Part shown: positions 24,501 to 32,631 of the stretch, piece after piece | Layout: the number at the start of each line of letters is the position of its first letter | Numbering within the stretch: position 1 is the first letter of the stretch | NCBI RefSeq assembly: GCF_016863195.1 | Contig: NZ_BOOK01000013.1 | Span: forward strand, 62,001 to 126,000 | Origin: Paraplanobispora takensis | GTDB taxonomy: Bacteria; Actinomycetota; Actinomycetes; Streptosporangiales; Streptosporangiaceae | Length of the DNA stretch: 64,000 nt | Reading direction: 5' to 3' | Notes under the pieces: model-generated | Databases searched by the model: none | Told to the model about the DNA's origin: nothing | The model's input: the letters and a program-made list of their open reading frames with translations, nothing else | Translations under genes and position numbers: made by a program

Positions 24501-25445
24501 CTATTCCGCCGACACGTCGTCCAGCGCCTCCCTGATCGCCACCGGCAGCGTCAGGCCCTCGGTCTCCAGGATCCCGGAGAGCTGGGCGTGGGTGCGCGCG
24601 CCCACGATCGCCGCGGACACGCCCGGCTGGTCGCGTACCCACGACAGGGCCACCGACAGCGGCGAGACGCCGAGTCCCTCGGCCGCGGTGGTCACCGACT
24701 CCACGACCCGGCGGCACCGCTCGTCGAGGTACGGCGTGACGAAGTCGGCGAAGTGCGGGGTGGCGGCCCGGGAGTCGGCGGGGATGCCGGTGCGGTACTT
24801 GCCGGTCAGGACGCCGCGGCCCAGCGGCGACCAGGCGAGCACGCCGGCGCCGACGTGCTCGGCCGCGGGCAGGAGATCGCGCTCGGGGTCCCTGGCCAGC
24901 AGGGAGTACTCGACCTGGGCGGCCACGATCGGCGCCCGGCCGGGGACCGCGCGCTGGCCGACCGCGGCCGCGGCCAGCTGCCAGCCGGTGTAGTCGCACA
25001 CCCCGGCGTAGGCCGCCCGCCCCGACGACACGATCGCGTCCAGCGCGGCGAGGGTCTCCTCCAGCGGGACCTCGGGGTCGAACGAGTGGAGCTGCCACAG
25101 GTCCACCTCGTTGACCCCCAACCGGTTCAGGGAGGCGTCCACGGCGGCGACCAGGTGCTTCCTGGAGGCGTCGCGGGGCCGCCGCCCGGCGGGGGTGAGC
25201 ACGGCCTTGGTGGACAGCACCAGCTCCGAGCGCGGGACCGTGTCGCGGATCAGGCGGCCGAGCAGCCGTTCGGCCTCGCCGGCGGTGTAGACGTCGGCGG
25301 TGTCGATGAGGGTGCCGCCGGCCTCGGCGAAGGTGCGGAGCTGCGCCGCGGCCTCCTCGGCACCGGTGTCACGCCCCCACGTCATCGTCCCGAGCCCGAG
25401 CCGGGACACCGACAGGCCGCTCCGGCCGACATAGCGATGCTCCAT
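24501..25445 (-). CDS. Aldo/keto reductase
   Basis: 314 residues, AKR TIM barrel. MEHRYVGRSGLSVSRLGLGTM at the N-terminus, catalytic Asp and Tyr in DTADVYTAGEAE, Lys in STKAVL and His in DLWQLHSFDP make the tetrad complete. VGARTHAQLSGILE binds the NADP phosphate end. The substrate is unknown. On the minus strand TAATCT lies 9 nt before the ATG, suggesting a very short leader. It is divergent from the phosphatase gene at 25511. Confidence 0.93.
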   Translation of the reverse strand: MEHRYVGRSGLSVSRLGLGTMTWGRDTGAEEAAAQLRTFAEAGGTLIDTADVYTAGEAERLLGRLIRDTVPRSELVLSTKAVLTPAGRRPRDASRKHLVAAVDASLNRLGVNEVDLWQLHSFDPEVPLEETLAALDAIVSSGRAAYAGVCDYTGWQLAAAAVGQRAVPGRAPIVAAQVEYSLLARDPERDLLPAAEHVGAGVLAWSPLGRGVLTGKYRTGIPADSRAATPHFADFVTPYLDERCRRVVESVTTAAEGLGVSPLSVALSWVRDQPGVSAAIVGARTHAQLSGILETEGLTLPVAIREALDDVSAE

Positions 25446-25510
25446 GATCCGGCCAGATTACCGCCAGGGTGGTTAAAAATGAGGGAGCCACTGCTGCAAG
25501 ACTTGGTGCC

Positions 25511-26209
25511 GTGACGACGCTGCTGCTGGCACGACATGGTCTGACCCCTCTCACCGGCCCGGTGCTCGCCGGCTGGACGCCGGGAGTCCACCTCAGCGAG
25601 GCGGGCCGCGCCCAGGCCGGGGCGCTGGCCGTACGGCTGGCGTCCCTGGAGCTGGACGCGATCGTCTCCAGCCCGCTGGAGCGTTGCATGCAGACGGCGC
25701 AGGCGGTCGCCGAGGGCCGCCCGCTGGAGGTGGTCGGCGACGACCGGTTCGGCGAGTGCCGCTACGGCGACTGGACCGGCCGCCCGCTGGCCGAGCTGGC
25801 CAAGGACCCGCTCTGGCCGGTCGTGCAGGCCCATCCGAGCGCGGTGACGTTCCCCGGGGGAGAATCCCTATCCTCGGTGCAGCACCGCGCGGTGAACGCC
25901 GTCAGGGAGTGGAACGAGCGCCTGGGGCCCCGGGGCGTCTATCTCGCGTGCAGTCACGGAGACGTGATCAAGGCCATCGTGGCCGACGCCATGGGGCTTC
26001 ATCTGGATCAGTTTCAGAGGATAACCGCTGATCCGGCCTCTCTCACGGTGATTCGCTACACCCCCTTGCGTCCCTTCGTCCTCAGGCTCAACGACGTGGG
26101 CGGAGAAGTCTCCGGGCTTCGGCCTCCGGAGGGTTCGGAGGACGGAGACGGGGGAGAAAACATCACCGGGAGCGATGCCGCAGTCGGCGGTGGATCCGGG
26201 ACCACGTAA
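25511..26209 (+). CDS. Histidine phosphatase (MSMEG_4193-type)
   Basis: 232 residues from GTG 25511. LLLARHGLTPLT carries the phospho-His RHG motif; SSPLERCMQTAQAV, GECRYGDWTGRPL and ACSHGDVIKAIV complete the histidine phosphatase active site. The C-terminal tail (after about 195) is acidic and Gly-rich. This gene, the DUF3090 gene and the kinase-like gene form a block conserved next to mshC in actinobacteria. The substrate is unproven; involvement in inositol or mycothiol metabolism is inferred from the neighbourhood. Confidence 0.9.
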   Translation: MTTLLLARHGLTPLTGPVLAGWTPGVHLSEAGRAQAGALAVRLASLELDAIVSSPLERCMQTAQAVAEGRPLEVVGDDRFGECRYGDWTGRPLAELAKDPLWPVVQAHPSAVTFPGGESLSSVQHRAVNAVREWNERLGPRGVYLACSHGDVIKAIVADAMGLHLDQFQRITADPASLTVIRYTPLRPFVLRLNDVGGEVSGLRPPEGSEDGDGGENITGSDAAVGGGSGTT

Positions 26210-26219
26210 GGTCAGGGCT

Positions 26220-26786
26220 ATGCCGGTGTTCGACTACGACCCACCCGAGAGGTTCGTCGCCGGTGCGGTGGGCCAGCCCGGTTCGCGGGCTTTCTTCCTG
26301 CAGGCGCGCGCGGAGGGCCGCCTGACCACGGTCGGACTGGAGAAATTCCAGGTGGCCGCGTTGGCGGACCGCCTCGACGACCTGCTCGACGAAGTGGTGC
26401 GGCGCGGCGGCGAGGTCCCCGCCTCGGCCCCGCCGGGCCTGACCGACAACGCCCCGCTCGACGTTCCGATCACCGAGGACTTCCGGGTCGGCACGATGAC
26501 GCTGGCCTGGGACCCCGACGCCTCCCAGGTGGTGATCGAGGCCCAGGAGATCGTGCCGGAGGAGGAGGAGTTCGAGCCCTCGCCCCTGGACGAGCCGGCC
26601 CTGCTGCGGGTGCGCATCAGCCCCGCCGCCGCCAGGGCCTTCAGCCGCCGCGCCCTGGCCCTGGTCGCCGCCGGGCGCCCGCCCTGCCCGCTGTGCGGGC
26701 AGCCGCTCGATGCCGAAGGTCATATCTGTGTGCGGCTGAACGGTTACCGGGGTACAAGCGCTTCATCGGGTGGAGGAGGCGGATGA
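26220..26786 (+). CDS. DUF3090 family protein with C-terminal zinc ribbon
   Basis: 188 residues. MPVFDYDPPERFVAGAVGQPGSRAFFLQ is the typical DUF3090 start. An acidic middle (EAQEIVPEEEEFEP) precedes a C-terminal CPLCGQPLDAEGHICVRLNGY, which could bind zinc. TAAGGT (26207-26212) sits 7 nt before the ATG while its TAA is the stop of the previous gene, so translation may also start on an internal leaderless transcript. Function unknown; conserved partner of the adjacent kinase-like protein. Confidence 0.9.
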   Translation: MPVFDYDPPERFVAGAVGQPGSRAFFLQARAEGRLTTVGLEKFQVAALADRLDDLLDEVVRRGGEVPASAPPGLTDNAPLDVPITEDFRVGTMTLAWDPDASQVVIEAQEIVPEEEEFEPSPLDEPALLRVRISPAAARAFSRRALALVAAGRPPCPLCGQPLDAEGHICVRLNGYRGTSASSGGGGG

Positions 26787-27544
26787 GCGCGGAAAGCGAA
26801 CCCACGCTGAGTGCGGCGCCCGCGGCCGGGCTGGACGACCAGACGGCGCTGCGGCTGCTGCGGGAGGGCCACATCGAGGTCGCCGGCCGGTTGGTCGAGG
26901 CGACCAACATGACGCTCTACTGTTCGATCCGGCTGGGCTCGCTCGCGGCGGCGTGCGTCTACAAGCCGGTGCGGGGCGAGCGGCCGCTCTGGGACTTCCC
27001 CGACGGCACCCTCGCCTACCGCGAGGTCGCGGCCTTCGAGGTCTCGGCCGCGACCGGCTGGCGGATCGTCCCGCCGACGGTCTACCGCGACGGCCCCTTC
27101 GGGCCGGGGATGTGCCAGCTGTGGGTCGACACCGACCCCGAGGCGGACCTGATGGCCCTGATCCGCAGCCGGCAGCCGGCGCTGCGGCGGATGGCCGTCT
27201 TCGACGCCATCGTCAACAACGCCGACCGCAAGGGCGGGCACCTGCTGCCGCTGGCCGACGGCCACATCTACGGCGTGGACCACGGCGTGTGCTTCTCCGC
27301 CGACGACAAGCTCCGCACCGTGCTGTGGCAGTGGCGCGGCAAGCCCCTGCCGCGCGAGGCCATGAACGTCCTGGCCCGCCTCGAACGCGAGCTGGAGGAC
27401 GGCCGGCTCGGCCGCCGCCTGCGGGAGCTGATCAGTCTCGCCGAGGTCGAGGCCACCTGGGCACGGGTCCGCAGGCTGCTCGACACCGGCCTGCATCCCC
27501 TGCCCTCCCAGGACTGGCCCGCCATCCCCTGGCCGCCGATCTGA
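26783..27544 (+). CDS. SCO1664-type protein, phosphatidylinositol 3/4-kinase-like
   Basis: 253 residues, ATG overlapping the DUF3090 stop (ATGA). CVYKPVRGERPLWDF provides the ATP-binding Lys, FDAIVNNADRKGGHLL the catalytic loop (D-x-N-N-x-D) and IYGVDHGVCFS the metal-binding DHG, in the order seen in PI3/4-kinase-like (HipA/PIK) folds. The family is conserved with the histidine phosphatase and DUF3090 genes. A kinase and a phosphatase side by side suggest one small-molecule or protein phosphorylation cycle, which is inference. Confidence 0.88.
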   Translation: MSAESEPTLSAAPAAGLDDQTALRLLREGHIEVAGRLVEATNMTLYCSIRLGSLAAACVYKPVRGERPLWDFPDGTLAYREVAAFEVSAATGWRIVPPTVYRDGPFGPGMCQLWVDTDPEADLMALIRSRQPALRRMAVFDAIVNNADRKGGHLLPLADGHIYGVDHGVCFSADDKLRTVLWQWRGKPLPREAMNVLARLERELEDGRLGRRLRELISLAEVEATWARVRRLLDTGLHPLPSQDWPAIPWPPI

Positions 27545-27712
27545 CCCCCGCCCCTGATCGACCCCCGCCCCTGTCCCCGAGCTGACCCCGCCCCTGATCG
27601 ATCTCCGACCCCGGCCCTGGTCGACCCCCGCCCCCGATCCGTCCACCGGCACCTCCGCCCCGCGCCCGGCCCGGCCGGGGGCGGCTCCGGGCCGGAAGGT
27701 AGCCTGCCGGGC
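27545..27712. other. Short gap with degenerate CCCGCCCCTGATCGAC-like repeats and promoter
   Basis: Imperfect tandem units of roughly CCCCCGCCCCTGATCGA recur about four or five times between 27545 and 27650. TAGCCT (27700-27705), 7 nt before the next ATG, is a probable -10. I see no gene. Confidence 0.45.
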
Positions 27713-28453
27713 ATGTGCACGGTTGCCGTCAGCATCGATCCCGATGCGGATTTCCCCCTGATCCTGGCCGGAGTCCGTGACGAGTTCGTCGACCGTCCGT
27801 GGCTTCCCCCGGCCGAGCACTGGCCCGGGCTGCTCGGCGGACGCGACCTGCAGGCGGGCGGGACCTGGCTGGCGGTCGACCCCGCCGCCGGGCGGGCCGC
27901 CGCGCTGCTCAACGGCCACGGCGTGCTGGCCCCCGCCGACGCCCGTCGTTCCCGTGGCGAGCTGCCGCTGCTGGCGGCGGCCCAGGGACGCCTGCCCGAT
28001 CTGGACCCCCGCCGCTACGACCCCTTCCACCTCGTGGTGGCAGACCCGGCCGGGGCGCGCCTGTGGCACTGGGACGGCGTCGAGCTGGGGCGGGAGGAGC
28101 TCCCGCCGGGGACCCACATGATCGTCAACAGCGGCTGGGAGCAGGGCGAGGAGAACGAGCGCGTGGCGTTCTTCCGCCCCCTGTTCGCCAAGGCCGCCCG
28201 GCCCCGGTCCGCCGGGGGGAGCGCGGCCGGGGGCGGGTGGGGGGAGTGGGGGGAGTGGGCGTTCCTGGCCACGGGGGCGGGGCTGGCGACCGGGGACCCG
28301 CGGGCGATGATCGTCCGCCACGCGCTTCCCGACGGCCGGGTCTTCGCCTCCCTGTCGGTCACGCTGGTCGCCCTGGCCCCCGGCGAGGTGCGCTACGACT
28401 TCACCGCCGAGCCCCGGGACCCGGCCTCGTTCCGGCGCGTCCTGCCGGAATGA
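27713..28453 (+). CDS. NRDE family protein (TANGO2-like)
   Basis: 246 residues. It starts MCTVAVSIDPDADFPLILAGVRDEFVDRP, the bacterial form of the N-terminal Cys-containing NRDE motif (here VRDE). GTWLAVDPAAGRAAALLNGHG and MIVNSGWE follow the family. The Cys at position 2 suggests an Ntn-type fold. Function unknown; eukaryotic TANGO2 is linked to lipid and haem handling. No Shine-Dalgarno; TAGCCT 7 nt upstream suggests a leaderless mRNA. It is inserted between the kinase-like gene and mshC. Confidence 0.82.
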   Translation: MCTVAVSIDPDADFPLILAGVRDEFVDRPWLPPAEHWPGLLGGRDLQAGGTWLAVDPAAGRAAALLNGHGVLAPADARRSRGELPLLAAAQGRLPDLDPRRYDPFHLVVADPAGARLWHWDGVELGREELPPGTHMIVNSGWEQGEENERVAFFRPLFAKAARPRSAGGSAAGGGWGEWGEWAFLATGAGLATGDPRAMIVRHALPDGRVFASLSVTLVALAPGEVRYDFTAEPRDPASFRRVLPE

Positions 28454-28541
28454 TCTGCCCCGCCCCGGAAGTTGTGGTGTATGCCCTGTATTCACCGCCC
28501 GGGGCGATTCGGGCGGTCTGTCTGCTGGATAGGCTCACTAC

Positions 28542-29765
28542 ATGAGATCGTGGTCTGCGCCGAAGGTCCCTCGGCTTCCTGGTGTCGGTGATCCGCTGCG
28601 GCTGTTCGACACCGCCGCGCGGGAGGTCCTGCCCACCCGGCCCGGTCCGGTGGCGCGGATGTACGTCTGCGGCATCACGCCCTACGACGCCACCCACCTG
28701 GGCCACGCCAACACCTATCTCGCCTTCGACCTGGTCAACCGGGCCTGGCGGGACGCCGGGCACGAGGTCCACTACACGCAGAACGCCACCGACGTCGACG
28801 ACCCGCTGCTGGAGCGGGCCGAGCAGACGGGGCAGGACTGGCGGGAGCTCGCCGAGCGCGAGATCGAGCTGTTCCGGACCGACATGGAGGCGCTGCGCAT
28901 CCTCCCGCCGCGCGAGTACGTCGGCGTCACCGAGGTCGTCGACCAGGTCGCCGAGCTGATCGTGCGCCTGCGCGACAAGGGCGCCGCCTACGACATCGAC
29001 GGCGACGTCTACTTCGACGTCGCCGCGGCGCCCAAGTTCGGCGCCGTCTCCGGATACTCCGAGGAGCGCATGCTCGCCCTGTTCGGCGAGCGCGGCGGCG
29101 ACCCCGACCGGCCGGGCAAGAAGCACCCGCTGGACTGGCTGCTGTGGCGCGCCGAGCGCCCGGGCGAGCCGTCGTGGCCCTCGCCGCTGGGGCCGGGCAG
29201 GCCCGGCTGGCACGTCGAGTGCACCACGATCGCGCTGGCCAACCTCGGCAGCGGGTTCGACGTCTCGGGCGGCGGGTCCGACCTGATCTTCCCGCACCAC
29301 GAGTGCGGCGCCCACGAGGGGCACATCGTCACCGGCGAGTGGCCGTTCGCCAGGTCCTACGCCCACGCGGGCATGGTCGCCCTCGACGGCGAGAAGATGT
29401 CCAAGTCCAAGGGCAACCTGGTCTTCGTCTCCAAGCTGCGGCAGCAGGCCGACCCGATGGCCATCCGGCTGGCCCTGCTCGCCCACCACTACCGCTCCGA
29501 CTGGGAGTGGACCGCCGACCAGCTGGCCTCCGCCGAGGTACGGCTGGCGCGCTGGCGCTCGGCGGCGGGTCTGGAGACCGGCCCGGACGCCCGGGCCGTG
29601 CTCACCGAGGTCCGCGCCCGGCTCTGCGCCGACCTGGACACCCCCGGGATCCTGGCCGTCGTCGACGCCTGGGCCGAGCGGGCGCTGTCGGAGGGCGGCA
29701 CCGACCCGCAGGCGCCCGCCCTGATCGGCGACATCGCCGACGCCCTGCTGGGCATCCGGCTCTGA
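28542..29765 (+). CDS. mshC: Cysteine:GlcN-Ins ligase of mycothiol synthesis
   Basis: 407 residues. A cysteinyl-tRNA-synthetase-like class I fold without the anticodon-binding domain: [19 protein letters not shown] contains the zinc Cys and the HIGH-like [13 protein letters not shown] and [11 protein letters not shown] give the other zinc ligands; EKMSKSKGN is the KMSKS loop. It joins Cys to 1-D-myo-inosityl-2-amino-2-deoxy-glucopyranoside using ATP. Its length and neighbours distinguish it from CysS. TAGGCT (28530-28535) ends 6 nt before the ATG, so the mRNA is probably leaderless. Confidence 0.96.
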   Translation: MRSWSAPKVPRLPGVGDPLRLFDTAAREVLPTRPGPVARMYVCGITPYDATHLGHANTYLAFDLVNRAWRDAGHEVHYTQNATDVDDPLLERAEQTGQDWRELAEREIELFRTDMEALRILPPREYVGVTEVVDQVAELIVRLRDKGAAYDIDGDVYFDVAAAPKFGAVSGYSEERMLALFGERGGDPDRPGKKHPLDWLLWRAERPGEPSWPSPLGPGRPGWHVECTTIALANLGSGFDVSGGGSDLIFPHHECGAHEGHIVTGEWPFARSYAHAGMVALDGEKMSKSKGNLVFVSKLRQQADPMAIRLALLAHHYRSDWEWTADQLASAEVRLARWRSAAGLETGPDARAVLTEVRARLCADLDTPGILAVVDAWAERALSEGGTDPQAPALIGDIADALLGIRL

Positions 29766-29784
29766 GCCCCGGCCCCTCGGGTCC

Positions 29785-29816
29785 GCTTCCGGTCCCGCCG
29801 CGGCGGGACCGGAAGC
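29785..29816 (+). terminator. Terminator-like palindrome after mshC
   Basis: GCTTCCGGTCCCGCCG and its exact complement form a 32-nt perfect palindrome 20 nt after the mshC stop. No T-run, as common in actinobacteria. Confidence 0.65.
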
Positions 29817-29892
29817 GCTGGGAACGCTCTCCGAAGCCGTGGACCGCAGCTGGAGCGGCACGGGCGCGATCGGCCTTCCTCGATCGGTGGTG

Positions 29893-30438
29893 ATGAGCAC
29901 GCGAGCCCCGCAACCGGATGAGCCGGACCCGGGACGGAAGGAGGCATCCGACGTCGCCGGTTACGTCCGGCGCACCAGAGGCGGCCCCTGCTTCATCTGC
30001 GCTCTCCTGGCGGGTGCTCCCGGTTACGACTTCGAGCAGGTCGTCTTCGAGGATGAGCACCACGTCGCCTTCCTGGACCGCCATCCCACGATGCCCGGCA
30101 AGGTCCTGGTCGCCCCCAGAGCCCACGTCGAGCATGTGGTGCGGGATCTCGACGAGGACGCCTACCTGCGGCTGATGCGCACGGTCCGTCGCGTCGCCCT
30201 GGCGGTCGAGGCGGTCGTCCCCTCCGAGCGCACCTACCTGCTCTCGCTGGGCAGCCGGCAGGGCAACGCCCACCTGCACTGGCACATCGCGCCGCTGCCG
30301 CCCGGCGTCCCTTACGAGCGGCAGCGGTACCACGCCCCGATGACGGAGAACGGGGTGATCCCCTGGTCGGCGCAGCAGGCCCTCGGCCTCGCCGGCCGGC
30401 TGCGCGCCGCCTTGGCCGAGGGCGGCGGGAACGGGTGA
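29893..30438 (+). CDS. HIT-family nucleotide hydrolase
   Basis: About 181 residues from ATG 29893 (a GTG three bases earlier is an alternative). GGPCFICALLAGAPGYD is the N-terminal metal-binding CxxC, and GNAHLHWHIAPLP is the histidine triad. HIT proteins hydrolyse AppppA, AMP-lysine-type or related nucleotides. Stand-alone gene between mshC and peptide deformylase. Confidence 0.92.
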   Translation: MSTRAPQPDEPDPGRKEASDVAGYVRRTRGGPCFICALLAGAPGYDFEQVVFEDEHHVAFLDRHPTMPGKVLVAPRAHVEHVVRDLDEDAYLRLMRTVRRVALAVEAVVPSERTYLLSLGSRQGNAHLHWHIAPLPPGVPYERQRYHAPMTENGVIPWSAQQALGLAGRLRAALAEGGGNG

Positions 30439-30472
30439 CCCCCCGCCCCGCCCTCCCGCCGGGACGGCCCGG

Positions 30473-30952
30473 CTAGGGGACGACGGTCTCCAGGAACCGC
30501 TCGCGCTCCTCCTGCGGGAGGTGGTCGGTGAACAGCACGCCGTCCAGATGGTCGCTCTCGTGCTGCAGGACCCGGGCGAGCGTTCCCAGCGCGCGTACGA
30601 CGACCGGCTTGCCGAACATGTCGCGACCGCGGGCGGTCACCATGTAGGACCGCTCCAGAGGCCACCACCGGCCGGGGGCCGACAGGCACGCCTCGTCGGC
30701 CACGACCCTGCGCTCGGACAGCTCCAGGCGCGGGTTGACCAGGTGACCCGACCTGCCCTCGACGTCGTAGACGAAGACCCGGAGCGGGACGCCGATCTGC
30801 GGGGCCGCCAGGCCCGCCCTGCCGGTGCCCGCGCGCACGGTGGCCTGGAGCGACTTGACCAGCCGGCGCAGTTCGCGGTCGAAAACGGTCACGGAATCGG
30901 CTACGGTCCGTAGCGATGGATCGTCGAACAGACGGATCGGCTGGACAGTCAC
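30473..30952 (-). CDS. def: Peptide deformylase (variant motif 1)
   Basis: About 159 residues. Motif 1 reads RAGLAAPQIG instead of GVGLAAPQIG (first Gly replaced by Arg), motif 2 EACLS instead of EGCLS, motif 3 QHESDHLDG intact. The metal ligands Cys and two His and the catalytic Glu are present, so it may be active on formyl-Met of new proteins. I chose GTG 30952 with GGGGAG upstream; GTG 30958 is also possible. It is divergent from narK and is likely a secondary deformylase. Confidence 0.85.
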   Translation of the reverse strand: MTVQPIRLFDDPSLRTVADSVTVFDRELRRLVKSLQATVRAGTGRAGLAAPQIGVPLRVFVYDVEGRSGHLVNPRLELSERRVVADEACLSAPGRWWPLERSYMVTARGRDMFGKPVVVRALGTLARVLQHESDHLDGVLFTDHLPQEERERFLETVVP

Positions 30953-30958
30953 GCGCAC

Positions 30959-31189
30959 TCCCCGAAGTGACGAACCGGCGCCCGGATGATTCCCCGGGCC
31001 GATCACATTCAACCCTGCCTGGGGATCCGGCCATGTTTCCGGCATGTTGCAGCCGTGCGACGTGTGCATTGCACATTACAGCGGTTAGGCACACGTAACC
31101 CGCGCACCATCACCGTGTGTGAATGTGCGTAACGCCGTCCTCCTACATTTCGGGACCGAAGCTCCCGGAAAACCGCAGCAGGAGGAACG
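30959..31189. other. Divergent def/narK intergenic region
   Basis: 231 bp, relatively A/T-rich. It contains the GlnR-like half-box at 31084-31099 and TACATT (31144-31149), a likely narK -10; no good -35 is present, consistent with activator-dependent transcription. No gene seen. Confidence 0.5.
31084..31099 (+). promoter_or_regulatory. GlnR-like half site upstream of narK
   Basis: GTTAG-6 nt-GTAAC fits the paired part of the actinobacterial GlnR consensus (gTnAc-n6-GaAAc). It is centred about 64 bp upstream of the start expected from TACATT at 31144-31149. A second pair is not evident, so the site is weaker than the one before nasA. Confidence 0.5.
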
Positions 31190-32512
31190 ATGGCGAAGCG
31201 CTGGATCAGCGAGTGGAGGCCGGACGACGCGGCCTTCTGGGAGGAGGGCGGCAAGAAGGTCGCCCGCCGGAACCTGATCTTCTCGATCTTCGCGGAGCAC
31301 CTGGGGTTCACGCTCTGGACGGTCTGGAGCATCGTGACCGTCAAGATGGGCGACTACAGGTTCTCCACCGACCAGCTCTTCTGGATCGTGTCCCTGCCCA
31401 ACCTGATCGGCTCGGCCCTGCGCATCCCCTACACCTTCGGGCCGGCGAAGTTCGGCGGCCGGAACTTCACGGTGTTCAGCGCCCTGATGCTGCTCGTCCC
31501 GGCCGTGCTGCTGGCCGTGGCGGTGAACGATCCGGCGACGCCGTACTGGATGTTCCTGGTGATCGCGGCCACCGCGGGCCTGGGCGGGGGGAACTTCGCC
31601 TCCAGCATGGCCAACATCACCTACTTCTACCCCCAGTCCAGGCAGGGCTCCGCGCTCGGCCTCAACGCCGCGGGCGGCAACATCGGGGTCAGCTCCGTCC
31701 AGCTGGTCATGCCGCTGGTCATCGGCGCCTTCGGACTGGCCGCCGCGGGCCTGTTCTGGATCCCGTTCATCCTGGCCGCCGCCCTCGGCGCCTACTTCTT
31801 CATGGACAACCTGACCGTGGCCAGGGCCAACCCCCGGGAACAGCTGAAGATCGCCGGGCGGGCCCAGACCTGGATCATGGCGGTGCTGTACATCGGCACC
31901 TTCGGCTCCTTCATCGGCTACTCCACCGCCTTCCCGCTGCTGATCAAGAGCCAGTTCCCCGAGCAGGCGTCGCTGGTCGCCCTCGCCTTCCTCGGCCCGC
32001 TCGTCGGCTCGCTGATCCGCCCGATCGGCGGCTGGCTCGCCGACCGGATCGGCGGGGCGAGGGTGACGCTCGTCAACTTCGGCGCGATGGCGGGGGCGGC
32101 GGCGCTGGTCTGGCAGGGCCTGGCCCAGCACTCCTTCGTCCTGTTCTTCTGCGCCTACATGCTGCTGATCGCCACGACCGGCGTCGGCAACGGCTCGACC
32201 TACCGGATGGTCCCGGCGATCTTCCGGGCCAAGGCCACCGCCGGCCTGGCCCCGGGCACCCCGGCCTACGAGGCCGCCCTGGCCGTCGGCAAGCGCGACG
32301 CCTCGGCCGCCGTCGGGATCATCTCCGCCATCGGCGCCTTCGGCGGTTTCTTCATCAACCGCGGGTTCGGCAGCTCCATCGCCGCGACCGGGGGAGCGGG
32401 CGCGGCGCTGGCCGCCTTCGCCGCCTTCTACGCCCTGTGCGCGGTGGTGACCTGGGCCTGCTACCTGCGTACCTTCGGCCCGGTGCCGAGCCTGGCCGCC
32501 GCCCGCGTCTGA
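31190..32512 (+). CDS. narK: Nitrate/nitrite MFS transporter
   Basis: 440 residues, about 12 membrane helices. Nitrate signature 1 (GLGGGNFASSMANITYFYP) and the related GLNAAGGNIGVSS and FGGFFINRGFG motifs identify NarK/NasA-type nitrate transporters. AGGAGGAACG precedes the ATG. It imports nitrate or exchanges nitrite for the nitrate reductase encoded just downstream. Confidence 0.95.
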   Translation: MAKRWISEWRPDDAAFWEEGGKKVARRNLIFSIFAEHLGFTLWTVWSIVTVKMGDYRFSTDQLFWIVSLPNLIGSALRIPYTFGPAKFGGRNFTVFSALMLLVPAVLLAVAVNDPATPYWMFLVIAATAGLGGGNFASSMANITYFYPQSRQGSALGLNAAGGNIGVSSVQLVMPLVIGAFGLAAAGLFWIPFILAAALGAYFFMDNLTVARANPREQLKIAGRAQTWIMAVLYIGTFGSFIGYSTAFPLLIKSQFPEQASLVALAFLGPLVGSLIRPIGGWLADRIGGARVTLVNFGAMAGAAALVWQGLAQHSFVLFFCAYMLLIATTGVGNGSTYRMVPAIFRAKATAGLAPGTPAYEAALAVGKRDASAAVGIISAIGAFGGFFINRGFGSSIAATGGAGAALAAFAAFYALCAVVTWACYLRTFGPVPSLAAARV

Positions 32513-32559
32513 GCCGCCCGTCTCCGGCTCACAGCCGGTGGGCGGCGAACGTGAACCCG

Positions 32560-32597
32560 GTTAGCGGCTTGTAGCACAGCGGTAACAGAAGGGACCC
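32560..32597 (+). promoter_or_regulatory. Four-part GlnR-type box upstream of nasA
   Basis: GTTAG, 6 nt, GTAGC, 6 nt, GTAAC, 6 nt, GACCC: all three 6-nt spacers of the GlnR consensus gTnAc-n6-GaAAc-n6-gTnAc-n6-GaAAc are kept, with 3-5 of 5 bases matching in most blocks. It is centred about 53 bp upstream of the predicted start of transcription at 32632, right for an activator. Confidence 0.7.
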
Positions 32598-32618
32598 AGC
32601 GGTGAAACCGCTCGAAAG

Positions 32619-32624
32619 CACTAT
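32619..32624 (+). promoter_or_regulatory. Probable -10 of leaderless nasA
   Basis: CACTAT lies 7 nt before ATG 32632, giving transcription from the start codon. It decides the nasA start: an upstream GTG at 32602 would leave no room for a promoter between the GlnR box and the gene. Confidence 0.5.
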
Positions 32625-32631
32625 CGGACGC

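Noticed and set aside
27545-27660. CRISPR-like repeats
   Set aside because: Units are short, GC-rich, imperfect and have no spacers; no cas gene in the window.
28542-29765. Cysteinyl-tRNA synthetase (cysS)
   Set aside because: Length, missing anticodon-binding domain and neighbours fit mshC instead.
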